The notes beneath the pieces are model-generated. The model saw nothing but the letters and a program-made list of their open reading frames with translations, was not told where the DNA came from and searched no databases. Below, piece after piece: positions 18,507 to 27,770 of a DNA stretch of 64,000 bases (position 1 is the first letter of the stretch; each line of letters opens with the position of its first letter). This DNA is from Erwinia rhapontici (GTDB lineage: Bacteria > Pseudomonadota > Gammaproteobacteria > Enterobacterales > Enterobacteriaceae): NCBI RefSeq assembly GCF_012271765.1, contig NZ_VRKO01000013.1, forward strand, positions 170,927 through 234,926. Direction: 5' to 3'. The position numbers were made by a program, and so were the translations under genes.

Positions 18507-19820
18507 GTGTTGGAACGCCTCTCCTGGAAGAGATTATTGTTTGAGCTGCTGCTTGCCGGTTTGCCCGCGTTACTGCTCGGGCTGCTGGTGGGTTGGCTCC
18601 CCTGGCTGCTGTTAATCTCAGTACTCTGTGTGCTGGGCTTTCATTTCAACAACTTACTTCGACTCTCTCACTGGCTGTGGGTTGACCGCAGCATGACACC
18701 TCCCAGCGGCCGTGGCAGCTGGGAACCGCTGTTTTACGGCCTGTATCAAATGCAGGCGCGTAACCGCCGCCGCCGCCGTGAACTCGGTCATCTGATCAAA
18801 CGTTTTCGTAGCGGTGCAGAATCTCTGCCTGATGCGGTGGTACTGACCACCGAAGAGGGGACGATTTTTTGGTGCAACGGCCTCGCACAGCAGATGCTGG
18901 GGCTGCGCTGGCCGGAAGATAACGGGCAGAATATCCTCAATCTGCTGCGTTACCCCGAGTTTACCCGCTATCTGCGTCAGCGTGATTTTTCTCGCCCGCT
19001 TACGCTGGTGCTGAACAGCCATCGCCATCTTGAATTTCGTGTGATGCCTTACAGTGAAGGGCAATGGTTGCTGGTGGCGCGTGATGTCACCCAGATGCAT
19101 CAGCTGGAAGGGGCCCGGCGTAACTTCTTTGCTAATGTCAGCCATGAACTGCGTACGCCGCTCACCGTATTGCAGGGGTATCTGGAGATGATGAACGATT
19201 CCGTGCTGGAGGGCAGTCTGCGCGATAAGGCGCTGCACACCATGCAGGAGCAGACTAAACGCATGGACAGCCTGGTGAAACAGTTGCTGACCTTGTCACG
19301 CATTGAAGCTGCCCCGGCAATCGATTTGCAGGAAACCGTGGATGTGCCGATGATGCTGCGGGTGTTGCAGCGTGAAGCGGAAACGCTCAGTAACGGCCGC
19401 CATGATATTTATTTCCATACCGACCCGCATTTGCGCGTGTTTGGCAACGACGAGCAGCTGCGCAGTGCGATCTCCAATCTGGTGTATAACGCGGTTAACC
19501 ATACGCCGGATGGCACGCGTATTGATATCAGCTGGCTGCGCAGCCCGCAGGGGGCACAGTTTAAGGTTAAAGATAATGGACCCGGGATTGCACCGGAACA
19601 CCTGCCTCGTCTGACCGAGCGTTTCTATCGCGTTGATAAAGCGCGTTCCCGACAGACGGGCGGTAGCGGATTAGGGCTGGCTATCGTGAAGCATGCGCTC
19701 AGCCACCACAATACGCGCCTGGATATCAGCAGCACGCCCGGCGCTGAAACCTGTTTCAGCTTTCAATTGCCACCAAGGTTGATTGTCAGTGCCGAACTGG
19801 TCGAGAATGCGTTGCATTAA
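18507..19820 (+). CDS. phoR: Phosphate regulon sensor histidine kinase PhoR
   Basis: Inner-membrane sensor kinase of 437 residues. Two N-terminal hydrophobic segments (about 8-50), a charged linker, a PAS domain (about 95-190), the H-box VSHELRTPL with phospho-acceptor His213, and a C-terminal ATPase domain with N, G1 (DNGPGIA) and G2 (GGSGLGLAI) boxes. It controls PhoB by phosphorylation and dephosphorylation in response to the Pst transporter. GTG at 18507 is the start, with GGAG upstream; homology begins at LERLSWKR. It ends only 19 bases before a PstS-like gene. Confidence 0.97.
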   Translation: MLERLSWKRLLFELLLAGLPALLLGLLVGWLPWLLLISVLCVLGFHFNNLLRLSHWLWVDRSMTPPSGRGSWEPLFYGLYQMQARNRRRRRELGHLIKRFRSGAESLPDAVVLTTEEGTIFWCNGLAQQMLGLRWPEDNGQNILNLLRYPEFTRYLRQRDFSRPLTLVLNSHRHLEFRVMPYSEGQWLLVARDVTQMHQLEGARRNFFANVSHELRTPLTVLQGYLEMMNDSVLEGSLRDKALHTMQEQTKRMDSLVKQLLTLSRIEAAPAIDLQETVDVPMMLRVLQREAETLSNGRHDIYFHTDPHLRVFGNDEQLRSAISNLVYNAVNHTPDGTRIDISWLRSPQGAQFKVKDNGPGIAPEHLPRLTERFYRVDKARSRQTGGSGLGLAIVKHALSHHNTRLDISSTPGAETCFSFQLPPRLIVSAELVENALH

Positions 19821-19839
19821 GTCTCACGGAACCCATGCA

Positions 19840-20763
19840 ATGAAATTGTTAATCGCGCTGGCGCTGCTGCTGGTCAGTTCGCAGGTCCCGGCGAAGCAGG
19901 GCATGTTGGCGGGGAATCTCACCAGCGTTGGCTCGGATACGCTGGGTAACCTGATGGCGCTGTGGGGTGAGAGTTTTAATCGTCAGTATCCCGGTGTGAA
20001 TGTGCAGATCCAGGCGGCCGGTTCGTCGACTGCGCCGACTGCGCTTGCCGCGGGGGCTGCTCAGCTAGGTGCGATGAGCCGCCCGATGCAGGCGGTAGAA
20101 CGCCAGTTATTTGAAGACAGTTACGGTTATCAGCCGCTGGCTGTTCCGGTGGCGATGGATGCGCTGGTGGTGGTGGTCAATCAGGATAACCCGTTAACCG
20201 GCCTGAATGCCCAGCAACTGGACGCCATTTTCTCGGTGACGCGTCGCTGTGGCGGGTTATCCGTGCCCAAAACCTGGGGGGATTTACAGTTAACTCAGCC
20301 CGGTTGGGCGACGCGGGGATTACAGCGCTTTGGCCGTAACTCGGCCTCCGGGACTTGGGGATTCTTCAAACAGCAGGCGCTGTGTAACGGTGACTTCCGT
20401 AATGATGTCGGAGAATATCCCGGCTCTGCCGCTGTGGTGCAGGCCGTTGCGGGAACGTTGAATGGCATTGGTTATGCCAGTGCCGGGTTTCATATCAGCG
20501 GCGTCAAAACCGTGCCGGTGGCGCGTGATGGCAATGACTGGATCGCGCCAAGCGCCGAGAATATTCGCAGCGGCCGCTATCCTTATGCCCGTCCTCTTTA
20601 TATCTATGTCAATAAAGCGCCCGATAAACCACTGGAGCCTCTGACGGCTGCCTTTTTGCGTTTAGCGCTCTCTCCACAGGGCCAGGCGCTGGTCAGCCAG
20701 GCGGGGTATCTGCCCCTGTCTGAGCAGCAGATGCAGCGCGCCCGTGCGATGCTGGCCGAGTAA
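19840..20763 (+). CDS. PstS-like periplasmic phosphate-binding protein
   Basis: Secreted substrate-binding protein of 307 residues. The signal peptide (about 1-18, MKLLIALALLLVSSQVPAKQ) is followed by a PBP-like fold: LTSVGSDTLGNLMALWGESF, QAAGSSTAPTAL, GAMSRPM and GRNSASGTWGFFKQQ, the phosphate-binding loops of PstS relatives. ATG at 19840 is chosen because the signal peptide begins there; 19 upstream codons overlap phoR. With 19 bases after phoR it is very likely the third gene of phoBR. It is not the pstSCAB-linked PstS. It could scavenge phosphate or help sense it; which is unknown. Confidence 0.85.
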   Translation: MKLLIALALLLVSSQVPAKQGMLAGNLTSVGSDTLGNLMALWGESFNRQYPGVNVQIQAAGSSTAPTALAAGAAQLGAMSRPMQAVERQLFEDSYGYQPLAVPVAMDALVVVVNQDNPLTGLNAQQLDAIFSVTRRCGGLSVPKTWGDLQLTQPGWATRGLQRFGRNSASGTWGFFKQQALCNGDFRNDVGEYPGSAAVVQAVAGTLNGIGYASAGFHISGVKTVPVARDGNDWIAPSAENIRSGRYPYARPLYIYVNKAPDKPLEPLTAAFLRLALSPQGQALVSQAGYLPLSEQQMQRARAMLAE

Positions 20764-20976
20764 CCGTGCCTTCGGGCGAGGCATGCCTCGCCCCTACAAT
20801 ACATGGGTACCCGTCTCGTAGGGGTCAGGCACGCCTGCCCCTGTAACCGTGCCTCTCCCCTACAATATATTGCTCCCATCTCGTAGGGGTCAGGCATGCC
20901 TGACCCTGTCACTGTGCCTCTCCCCTACAATATATTGCTCCCACCTTGTAGGGGGCAGGCACGCCTGACCCTCACT
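20764..20976. repeat. Tandem palindromic (REP-like) repeat cluster
   Basis: Three related units starting at about 20764 (83 bases), 20847 (65 bases) and 20912. Each reads CCGTGCC, then CCCCTACAAT, then GTAGGGGTCAGGC(A/G)(T/C)GCCTGACCC with an inverted-repeat end. The second and third units are nearly identical. Single copies occur near 4992, 34225 and 43518. Confidence 0.85.
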
Positions 20977-21057
20977 CAGTCATCATGAAAATTATTCATC
21001 TGCCGTGAAATTTCTTCGGTTGCCGCTGAAGGTTTCTCATGAGACTCTTAGCTCAAC

Positions 21058-21081
21058 AGACATATAGACGTCCAGATGTCT
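21058..21081 (+). promoter_or_regulatory. Three tandem MetJ boxes
   Basis: AGACATAT, AGACGTCC and AGATGTCT stand head to tail with no gap, each an 8-base match to the met box consensus AGACGTCT. They lie 67 bases before the MetE-like gene. Two or more adjacent boxes are required for MetJ binding, so methionine/SAM repression is likely. Confidence 0.85.
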
Positions 21082-21148
21082 AAAAATAACCTGATGTAAT
21101 TATTACGTCACTAAATTATGCGCCGCGTGCAGGCCAGGAGTTTTCATC

Positions 21149-22249
21149 ATGACAACATTTACCCCATACCGTGCCGAAGTGGTTGGCAGCTACCTGCGTC
21201 CGGCTGAGATTAAACAGGCTCGTAAGCAGTTTGAGGCTGGTGAGATAGATGCTGCGGCACTGCGTGCGGTGGAAGATGAAGCGATCCGTAAGGTGGTAGC
21301 CCATCAGCGTGAAAACGGTTTGCAGGTGGTGACTGATGGCGAATTCCGCCGCGCCTGGTGGCATTTCGACTTCTTCGATGGTCTGGATGGCGTGGAGCGT
21401 TATGAGGCCGAGCAGGGTATTCAGTTTAACGGTGTGCAGACAAAAGCACGGGGTGTGAAAGTGACCGGTAAGCTGGGCTTTAGCAATCATCCGATGCTGG
21501 AAGATTTCCGTTTCCTGCAAAGCATCAGTGGCGATGCCGTGGCTAAGATGACCATTCCAAGCCCCAGTGTGTTGCACTTCCGCGGTGGGCGTAAAGTGAT
21601 TGATGCTGAGGTTTATCCTGATCTGGATGTCTATTTTGACGATCTGGCGCAGACGTATCGTGACGCCATTAAAGCCTTCTATGATGCTGGCTGCCGTTAT
21701 CTGCAACTGGATGATACTGTCTGGGCCTATCTGTGTTCTGACGATCAGAAACAGCAGATCCGCGAACGTGGCGATAACCCGGAAGAGCTGGCCCGCACCT
21801 ATGCCCGTGTACTGAATAAAGCCATCGAAGGGAAGCCGGATGACCTGGTCATTGGCCTGCATGTCTGTCGTGGCAACTTCCGATCCACCTGGATCTCCGA
21901 AGGTGGCTATGAGCCGGTGGCCGAAATCCTGTTTGGCGGCGTCAACATTGATGCTTTTTTCCTGGAGTACGATAACGAGCGTTCTGGTGGATTTGAGCCA
22001 TTACGCTTTATCAAACCGGGCAAACAGCAGGTGGTTCTGGGCCTGATCACCACGAAAACAGGGGAGCTGGAAGCCGCTGAAACGGTGGAAAAACGCATTC
22101 GCGAGGCATCACAGTTTGTCCGCCTGGATCAAATTTGCCTGAGCCCTCAGTGCGGCTTTGCTTCAACGGAAGAGGGCAATAGCCTGACGGAAGAGCAGCA
22201 GTGGGCTAAGCTGCGCCTGGTGGTGGATGTCGCCAGCCGCATCTGGTAA
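21149..22249 (+). CDS. Short MetE-like cobalamin-independent methyltransferase
   Basis: Protein of 366 residues matching only the C-terminal catalytic barrel of methionine synthase MetE, as in the YxjG/YxjH type. The MetE zinc ligands appear to be kept: His238 and Cys240 (LHVCRGN), Glu273 (FFLEYDNE) and Cys335 (SPQCGF). It lacks the MetE N-terminal barrel, so the methyl donor may differ from polyglutamyl folate. CCAGGAG before the ATG is a strong ribosome binding site, and three MetJ boxes lie upstream. The protein likely makes methionine from homocysteine using an alternative donor. Confidence 0.85.
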   Translation: MTTFTPYRAEVVGSYLRPAEIKQARKQFEAGEIDAAALRAVEDEAIRKVVAHQRENGLQVVTDGEFRRAWWHFDFFDGLDGVERYEAEQGIQFNGVQTKARGVKVTGKLGFSNHPMLEDFRFLQSISGDAVAKMTIPSPSVLHFRGGRKVIDAEVYPDLDVYFDDLAQTYRDAIKAFYDAGCRYLQLDDTVWAYLCSDDQKQQIRERGDNPEELARTYARVLNKAIEGKPDDLVIGLHVCRGNFRSTWISEGGYEPVAEILFGGVNIDAFFLEYDNERSGGFEPLRFIKPGKQQVVLGLITTKTGELEAAETVEKRIREASQFVRLDQICLSPQCGFASTEEGNSLTEEQQWAKLRLVVDVASRIW

Positions 22250-22665
22250 TGACTGCATCATTTTGTGTACAGGGCGCGGTTTTCCGCGCCTTTTGTGCAT
22301 ATGACGAGGGTTTATTGCAGAAATTAACGTTGTGTCGGACGAAAAAGATACAAATCATGTAAGGCATTCTTCATCAGATCTAAATATATGCACTGGTTAT
22401 GCAGTCTTTTGCGCTATATCATCCTGCTTTTCCGATCCCGTATTGCCTTTCTTCGCTATAAACGTTCTACTTACCCCCGTTTTTTCGTCATCCCCCTGCA
22501 TACAGAAAATAATCAGCTCACATTCGCTGTCAACCCGGTATTACAAAGTGCATTCCACTGTATTGGTTTGATTCGGCGGCGTTTTTAGAGCGAGCAGGGG
22601 GACAGGTTTTCAATTTGAGCCTGACATTACGACTTTTCACACCATCACGGGCAACACAATTTCTT
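22250..22665. other. Gap between MetE-like gene and brnQ
   Basis: A 416-base stretch. It holds the terminator at 22273-22294 and otherwise AT-rich sequence presumed to carry the brnQ promoter. Short open frames here (up to 79 codons) show no family resemblance and are not called. Confidence 0.4.
22273..22294 (+). terminator. Terminator after the MetE-like gene
   Basis: Stem GGCGCGG/CCGCGCC with a TTTT loop, followed by TTTTG. It lies 23 bases after the stop codon. Confidence 0.8.
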
Positions 22666-23988
22666 ATGACACATCGTTTAACTTCGAAAGATATCCTGGC
22701 GCTGGGCTTTATGACATTTGCCCTGTTCGTCGGTGCGGGAAACATCATTTTCCCCCCTATGGTGGGGATTCAGTCTGGCGAACATGTCTGGATGGCCGCT
22801 ATCGGTTTTCTGATCACGGCTGTGGGTCTGCCGGTGATTACGGTGATTGCGCTGGCGCGCGTGGGTGGTGGCATTGATGCCCTCAGCTCACCGATTGGCA
22901 AGGCGGCTGGCATCGTGCTGGCCACCGTCTGCTATCTGGCCGTTGGCCCGCTGTTTGCCACACCGCGTACGGCGACCGTGTCGTTTGAAGTGGGGATTGC
23001 CCCACTGACCGGTGATGGTGCGTTGCCGCTGATGATCTACAGCGTCGTCTACTTCGCCCTGGTGATTGGCATTTCCCTCTATCCTGGCAAACTGCTGGAT
23101 ACCGTGGGGCACGTACTGGCACCACTGAAAATTTTCGCACTGGCTGTTCTGGGCCTGGCCGCGCTGCTGTGGCCTGCGGGCGGTCTTGCACCGGCAACGG
23201 CTGATTATCAGCGTGCGGCGTTCTCGAGCGGCTTTGTGAACGGTTATCTGACCATGGATACCCTCGGCGCGCTGGTGTTCGGTATTGTTATCGTCAATGC
23301 AGCACGCTCACGCGGCATCACAGAAGCGAAGTTACTCACGCGTTACACCGTGATAGCCGGCTTGATTGCGGGTGTGGGTCTGACGTTGGTATACCTGGCA
23401 CTGTTTAAACTGGGTTCCGACAGTGCATCCATTGTTGACCAGAACGCTAACGGTGCGGCCATTCTGCATGCCTACGTACAGCATACCTTTGGCGGTATGG
23501 GCAGCTTCTTCCTGGCGGCGCTGATTTTTGTTGCCTGCATGGTGACCGCTGTCGGCCTGACCTGTGCCTGCGCGGAGTTCTTTGAGCACTACTTGCCTCT
23601 TAGCTATCGTCAGCTGGTGTTTATTCTTGGTCTGTTCTCGATGGTGGTGTCTAACCTGGGTCTGAGTCATTTGATTCAAATTTCAATTCCAGTGTTAACT
23701 GCGATTTACCCACCTTGCATCGTACTGGTACTGTTGAGCTTCACTTTAAAATGGTGGAAAAAAAGCTCAAGGATTATTGCGCCAACGATGCTGGTTAGCC
23801 TGGTTTTCGGCATTGTTGATGCAATCAAAAGTACGAACTTAAAGGCACTTCTGCCAGCAGTAACCCAGAATCTGCCACTGGCAGACCAAGGTTTGGCATG
23901 GTTGCCACCTTCACTGGTGATGCTGGTATTGGTAGCCGTGTACGATCGCGTTACAGGCCGCCAGTCGGTTACTGCGCATCAGCAATAG
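22666..23988 (+). CDS. brnQ: Branched-chain amino acid:cation symporter BrnQ
   Basis: LIVCS-family transporter of 440 residues with about 12 membrane segments, importing leucine, isoleucine and valine with Na+. The N-terminus [26 protein letters not shown] and the middle [39 protein letters not shown] are nearly identical to E. coli BrnQ. ATG at 22666 is chosen by homology; the sequence before it has no clear Shine-Dalgarno, and 17 upstream codons in frame have no homology. proY follows after 55 bases. Confidence 0.95.
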   Translation: MTHRLTSKDILALGFMTFALFVGAGNIIFPPMVGIQSGEHVWMAAIGFLITAVGLPVITVIALARVGGGIDALSSPIGKAAGIVLATVCYLAVGPLFATPRTATVSFEVGIAPLTGDGALPLMIYSVVYFALVIGISLYPGKLLDTVGHVLAPLKIFALAVLGLAALLWPAGGLAPATADYQRAAFSSGFVNGYLTMDTLGALVFGIVIVNAARSRGITEAKLLTRYTVIAGLIAGVGLTLVYLALFKLGSDSASIVDQNANGAAILHAYVQHTFGGMGSFFLAALIFVACMVTAVGLTCACAEFFEHYLPLSYRQLVFILGLFSMVVSNLGLSHLIQISIPVLTAIYPPCIVLVLLSFTLKWWKKSSRIIAPTMLVSLVFGIVDAIKSTNLKALLPAVTQNLPLADQGLAWLPPSLVMLVLVAVYDRVTGRQSVTAHQQ

Positions 23989-24002
23989 CGTTGTAAAAAC
24001 TC

Positions 24003-24028
24003 CCCCTTACCTCCTTGCCGGTAAGGGG
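24003..24028 (+). terminator. Hairpin between brnQ and proY
   Basis: Perfect 9-bp stem CCCCTTACC/GGTAAGGGG with an 8-base loop. No T tract follows, so it more likely stabilises the brnQ 3' end or attenuates read-through into proY than ends transcription fully. Confidence 0.45.
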
Positions 24029-24043
24029 CCGACAGGTATAAAT

Positions 24044-25396
24044 ATGACAAGTACAACACTCAAAAAGGGACTGAGTACCCGCCATATCCGGTTTATGGCT
24101 CTGGGTTCTGCCATTGGCACCGGACTGTTTTATGGTTCGGCTGACGCCATCAGAATGGCTGGTCCTGGCGTTTTGATTGCCTATATGGTGGGTGGGCTCG
24201 CGGCCTATATTATTATGCGCGCCCTGGGTGAAATGTCTGTTAACAACCCACAGGCCAGCTCTTTCTCCCGCTACGCACGTGATTACCTCGGCCCGCTCGC
24301 AGGGTATATCACCGGCTGGACCTACTGTTTTGAAATCCTGATTGTTGCCATTGCCGATGTCACCGCTTTCGGCATTTATATGGGCGTGTGGTTCCCGGAC
24401 GTTCAGCACTGGATTTGGGTATTGAGCGTGGTGCTGATTATCGGCGCGCTTAACCTCGCGACGGTAAAGGTGTTTGGTGAGGTCGAATTCTGGCTGTCAC
24501 TGTTTAAAGTGGCCACCATTATCGTGATGATCGTGGCCGGTTTTGGCATTATTTTCTGGGGCATTGGCAACGGTGGCCAGGCAACGGGGATCAGTAATCT
24601 GTGGACCCACGGCGGTTTTGTCCCCAATGGCTGGATAGGCGTGGTGCTGTCATTGCAAGTAGTGATGTTTGCCTTCGGTGGTATTGAAATTATCGGCATC
24701 ACAGCCGGTGAAGCGAAAGATCCGCAGGTGTCGATTCCTCTGGCGATTAATACGGTACCGCTGCGTATTCTGGTGTTCTATGTCGGTACGCTGTTTGTGA
24801 TTATGTCCATTTACCCCTGGAACCAGGTGGGGACGAACGGTAGTCCGTTTGTACTGACTTTCCAGAATTTGGGCATAGCCGCCGCCGCAACAATTCTTAA
24901 TTTTGTGGTGATTACCGCCTCGCTGTCGGCGATTAACAGCGATGTGTTTGGCGTGGGGCGTATGCTCCACGGTATGGCAGAGCAGGGACATGCGCCGAAA
25001 GTGTTTGCTTCCGTATCACGCAGAGGCGTGCCGTGGGTCACGGTGCTGGCGATGATGATGGCGATGCTGGTGGCGGTATACCTCAACTACCTGATGCCAG
25101 AGAAAGTGTTCCTGGTGATCGCCTCATTGGCCACGTTTGCTACCGTCTGGGTGTGGATTATGATCCTCTTCTCGCAGATCGGCTTCCGTCGTACGTTGAC
25201 GCCTGAGCAACAGAAAGCGCTGAAGTTTTCGCTGCCGGGTGGCACGGCCACTGCCGTAGTGGGGATTCTGTTTCTGATGTTTGTGATTGGGCTGATTGGT
25301 TATTTCCCGGATACCCGTATTTCACTTTACGTCGGGATGGGGTGGATCCTGTTGCTGCTGGTGAGCTGGCAATGGGTGAAACGTAAGAATCGTTAG
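24044..25396 (+). CDS. proY: Proline-specific permease ProY
   Basis: Amino-acid transporter of the APC superfamily, 450 residues with about 12 membrane segments. The N-terminus [41 protein letters not shown] and the [17 protein letters not shown] loop match ProY. The E. coli order brnQ-proY is kept, but malZ, its E. coli neighbour, is missing. It ends in a hairpin before a convergent exporter. Confidence 0.95.
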   Translation: MTSTTLKKGLSTRHIRFMALGSAIGTGLFYGSADAIRMAGPGVLIAYMVGGLAAYIIMRALGEMSVNNPQASSFSRYARDYLGPLAGYITGWTYCFEILIVAIADVTAFGIYMGVWFPDVQHWIWVLSVVLIIGALNLATVKVFGEVEFWLSLFKVATIIVMIVAGFGIIFWGIGNGGQATGISNLWTHGGFVPNGWIGVVLSLQVVMFAFGGIEIIGITAGEAKDPQVSIPLAINTVPLRILVFYVGTLFVIMSIYPWNQVGTNGSPFVLTFQNLGIAAAATILNFVVITASLSAINSDVFGVGRMLHGMAEQGHAPKVFASVSRRGVPWVTVLAMMMAMLVAVYLNYLMPEKVFLVIASLATFATVWVWIMILFSQIGFRRTLTPEQQKALKFSLPGGTATAVVGILFLMFVIGLIGYFPDTRISLYVGMGWILLLLVSWQWVKRKNR

Positions 25397-25419
25397 ACAG
25401 CATGTGAGCGACGTTTGTT

Positions 25420-25447
25420 AATGCTGGCCAGTAAGATGGCCAGCATT
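25420..25447. terminator. Hairpin between proY and MFS gene
   Basis: Perfect 10-bp stem AATGCTGGCC/GGCCAGCATT with an 8-base loop, between convergent genes, with a T-rich stretch following on the plus side. Confidence 0.65.
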
Positions 25448-25462
25448 ATCTTCTGTCTCTTT

Positions 25463-26860
25463 TTAAGCTGGTGTTGATCGTCTTGCGCTAAAGATCGCCA
25501 ACAGCGGAGCAACAGCCAGTACGCTAAACATCACCCATGCTGCATTGCTGGCTCCTTCTATTCCACCGGGTATATTCAGCCCTCCCAGATTCGCCAACAT
25601 CCCGGCCAGTGCGGCGCCCAGCGCAGTGGCAAACAGTTGTACCGTGGAGATTGAGGTCGCTGCGGCATCCTGATCCTCTTCCGGTGTGACATCCAGCACC
25701 CGTGCCAGCAGATGGGGCCAGCCCAGCCCGATACCAAAGCCAACCAGCAGTAATCCCAGCGAAATGATGACCACCAGCGTTCGCCCATAGTCGCTTTGTA
25801 CCGGCAGGGAGAATGACAGTATCGCCATTCCGGCCAGAACCAGTATGGGTCCGGTAATGATCGCCAGCGAAACACGCCTGGCGCGCCAGCCGGAGCTCCA
25901 GATTTCGGCCAGCGTCCAGCCCGCCGCCATCAGTGCCGCCAGATAGCCGGACATCAGCGGAGTCTGCCCGTGCAGATTTTGTAGAAAGTAGGGCACAAAG
26001 GTTTCACTGGTCATGCCGACAACCAGCAGGCCGATAGTCAGATAAAGTGGTAGCAGAGGGGAACTCAGGCGCAGTGCGTTACGTGGCAGCAGGCAGGCAT
26101 CACTGCGCAACTCCTGGCGGATTAATAGTGCCATCATCAGGACTGCCAGCCCGACACCGATCAGATTGTCAGTGAGTGCTGAGCTGGTGCTGCCAATGCT
26201 GATTGCCAGCACCGCAGCGGTAAGCAGCATCAGCTGTACCCACGGCAGGCGAGTGGCGGGCCTGCGCTCCTCGCTATCATCGGGTAAAGCCCGCCAGACG
26301 ACCCATGCGTAGATGAATGTCACCGGTAGCAGAAAACCAAAAGCCAGCCTCCATGCATCGATATCGGCAAAAATTCCGCCAATAGCCGGACCGACCAGGG
26401 TCGCCACTCCCCACATACCCGAAATGAGCGCGAAGGCACGTGTCCAGAGCGAACGTTCAAATACTGAATAAATCATGCTGTAGCCAAGTGCAAACAGGTA
26501 CCCTCCACCTAGCCCCTGAACGGTGCGTCCCAGCAACATCATCAGCATACTCGGTGCCAGGGCACACAGCAGAGAACCCGCGATAAACAACAGAATAGCA
26601 ATAGCATAGGTGCCGCGAGACCCGGTCCGGCTCAACGTCCGACTGGTGAGCGCCGAGCCAAGTATGGAGGCCACCACAAACAGCGTAGTATTCCATGCGT
26701 AAAGATGTAGCCCGCCAATCTCTTTGACGACCGAAGGTAGCACGGTGGTCGCGATGTAAATATTAATGGCATGCAGTGCCACTCCTCCCGACAGCGCAAT
26801 CGAGCGTGCGGCATTCTTTCCGGAGAGAAGATCTCCCCAGTTTCCTTCATGTGATGACAT
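25463..26860 (-). CDS. MFS transporter, drug:H+ antiporter type
   Basis: Inner-membrane major facilitator of 465 residues with roughly 12-14 hydrophobic segments, resembling the multidrug exporters. ATTVLPSVVKEIGG in the first helix and LLGRTVQGLGGGYLFALGYSMI correspond to motifs D1 and C/antiporter. ATG at 26860 has AAAGGAG before it. It is divergent, 114 bases away, from a SufR-like regulator gene, a common arrangement for an exporter controlled by its neighbour. The substrate is not predictable. Confidence 0.8.
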   Translation of the reverse strand: MSSHEGNWGDLLSGKNAARSIALSGGVALHAINIYIATTVLPSVVKEIGGLHLYAWNTTLFVVASILGSALTSRTLSRTGSRGTYAIAILLFIAGSLLCALAPSMLMMLLGRTVQGLGGGYLFALGYSMIYSVFERSLWTRAFALISGMWGVATLVGPAIGGIFADIDAWRLAFGFLLPVTFIYAWVVWRALPDDSEERRPATRLPWVQLMLLTAAVLAISIGSTSSALTDNLIGVGLAVLMMALLIRQELRSDACLLPRNALRLSSPLLPLYLTIGLLVVGMTSETFVPYFLQNLHGQTPLMSGYLAALMAAGWTLAEIWSSGWRARRVSLAIITGPILVLAGMAILSFSLPVQSDYGRTLVVIISLGLLLVGFGIGLGWPHLLARVLDVTPEEDQDAAATSISTVQLFATALGAALAGMLANLGGLNIPGGIEGASNAAWVMFSVLAVAPLLAIFSARRSTPA

Positions 26861-26974
26861 AATGGCTCCTTTAAACCCTGCAGTGAGTCACCCTGGGGTT
26901 GTCGGCCGCACAGCCCTGAGGTAAAATAATAAAACAAGTAAATGCTTTGAATATTAAGGGGGGGAAAGAAAAAC

Positions 26975-27634
26975 TTGTCAATAAATCACTTGCCTGCCAC
27001 GTCTGAAGAGCACTTATCGTCATCACAGCGTCTGTTGTACATGCTGAAAACTCGTGGGCCTCAGCAGGCTTCCGGGGCGGGAAAGGCGCTGGGAATGACA
27101 GCAGAAGCCGCGCGCCAACAGTTCACCAAACTGGCAACAGAGGGACTGGTGACCGCTGTTTCCCGGTCACAAGGTGTTGGGCGGCCTTCGCAGTTTTGGC
27201 AGCTTACCGCAGAAGGGGAAAAGCAATTTCCTGATACACACCCTGAACTGACCGTACAACTGCTGGAAGTGGTTCGCGATTCGTTTGGTGAACAGGCCAT
27301 TGAGATATTGATTGCGAAACGTGAGCAGAAATCCCGGGAGCTTTACTGGCAGGAGCTTGGTCATCTGAAAGGTTTAACCGCACGGGTTGCACGACTGGCA
27401 GAGATACGCTCCGCTGAAGGCTATATGGCGGAATACGAAACAATGGATGATGGCAGCTTGCTGCTGATTGAAAACCACTGTCCCATCTGCGCTGCCGCGG
27501 CGACCTGTCAGGGCTTTTGTCGTGCAGAACAGGCCATTTTCACTGAGGTGCTGGAGGCCGAGGTGGTCCGCGTGGAACATATTCTCAGCCAGTCACGGCG
27601 CTGTGCTTATCGTGTGAAACCGTATCAGGACTAA
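26975..27634 (+). CDS. SufR-like (COG2345) winged-helix regulator with Cys cluster
   Basis: Protein of 219 residues. An N-terminal winged helix (about 15-85; SQRLLYMLKTRGPQQASGAGKALGMTAEAARQQFTKLATEGLV, GRPSQFWQLT) is joined to a C-terminal domain with NHCPICAAAATCQGFC (Cys169, 172, 178, 182) and a conserved Cys210 in SRRCAYRV. This matches the SufR-related family in which Cys residues hold an iron-sulfur cluster. TTG at 26975 is the only in-frame start near the RBS-like GGGGGG; the next ATG is codon 23, within the helix. Its divergent MFS gene is the likely target. Confidence 0.8.
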   Translation: MSINHLPATSEEHLSSSQRLLYMLKTRGPQQASGAGKALGMTAEAARQQFTKLATEGLVTAVSRSQGVGRPSQFWQLTAEGEKQFPDTHPELTVQLLEVVRDSFGEQAIEILIAKREQKSRELYWQELGHLKGLTARVARLAEIRSAEGYMAEYETMDDGSLLLIENHCPICAAAATCQGFCRAEQAIFTEVLEAEVVRVEHILSQSRRCAYRVKPYQD

Positions 27635-27770
27635 TAATTCCCTGGCTTTTCCAGTCAACCGGAATAAATAAAAAGTTAACGTATTTATTCCGGTGTCAGG
27701 AGTCAGGCTGGTGTAATCGGGAACGCTGAACGCAACGATATACGTTCACCCTGATGATTGTCGCTATCTC

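Noticed and set aside
22388..22588. 66-codon frame before brnQ, possible leader peptide
   Set aside because: No branched-chain amino acid codon run and no attenuator structure; treated as intergenic.
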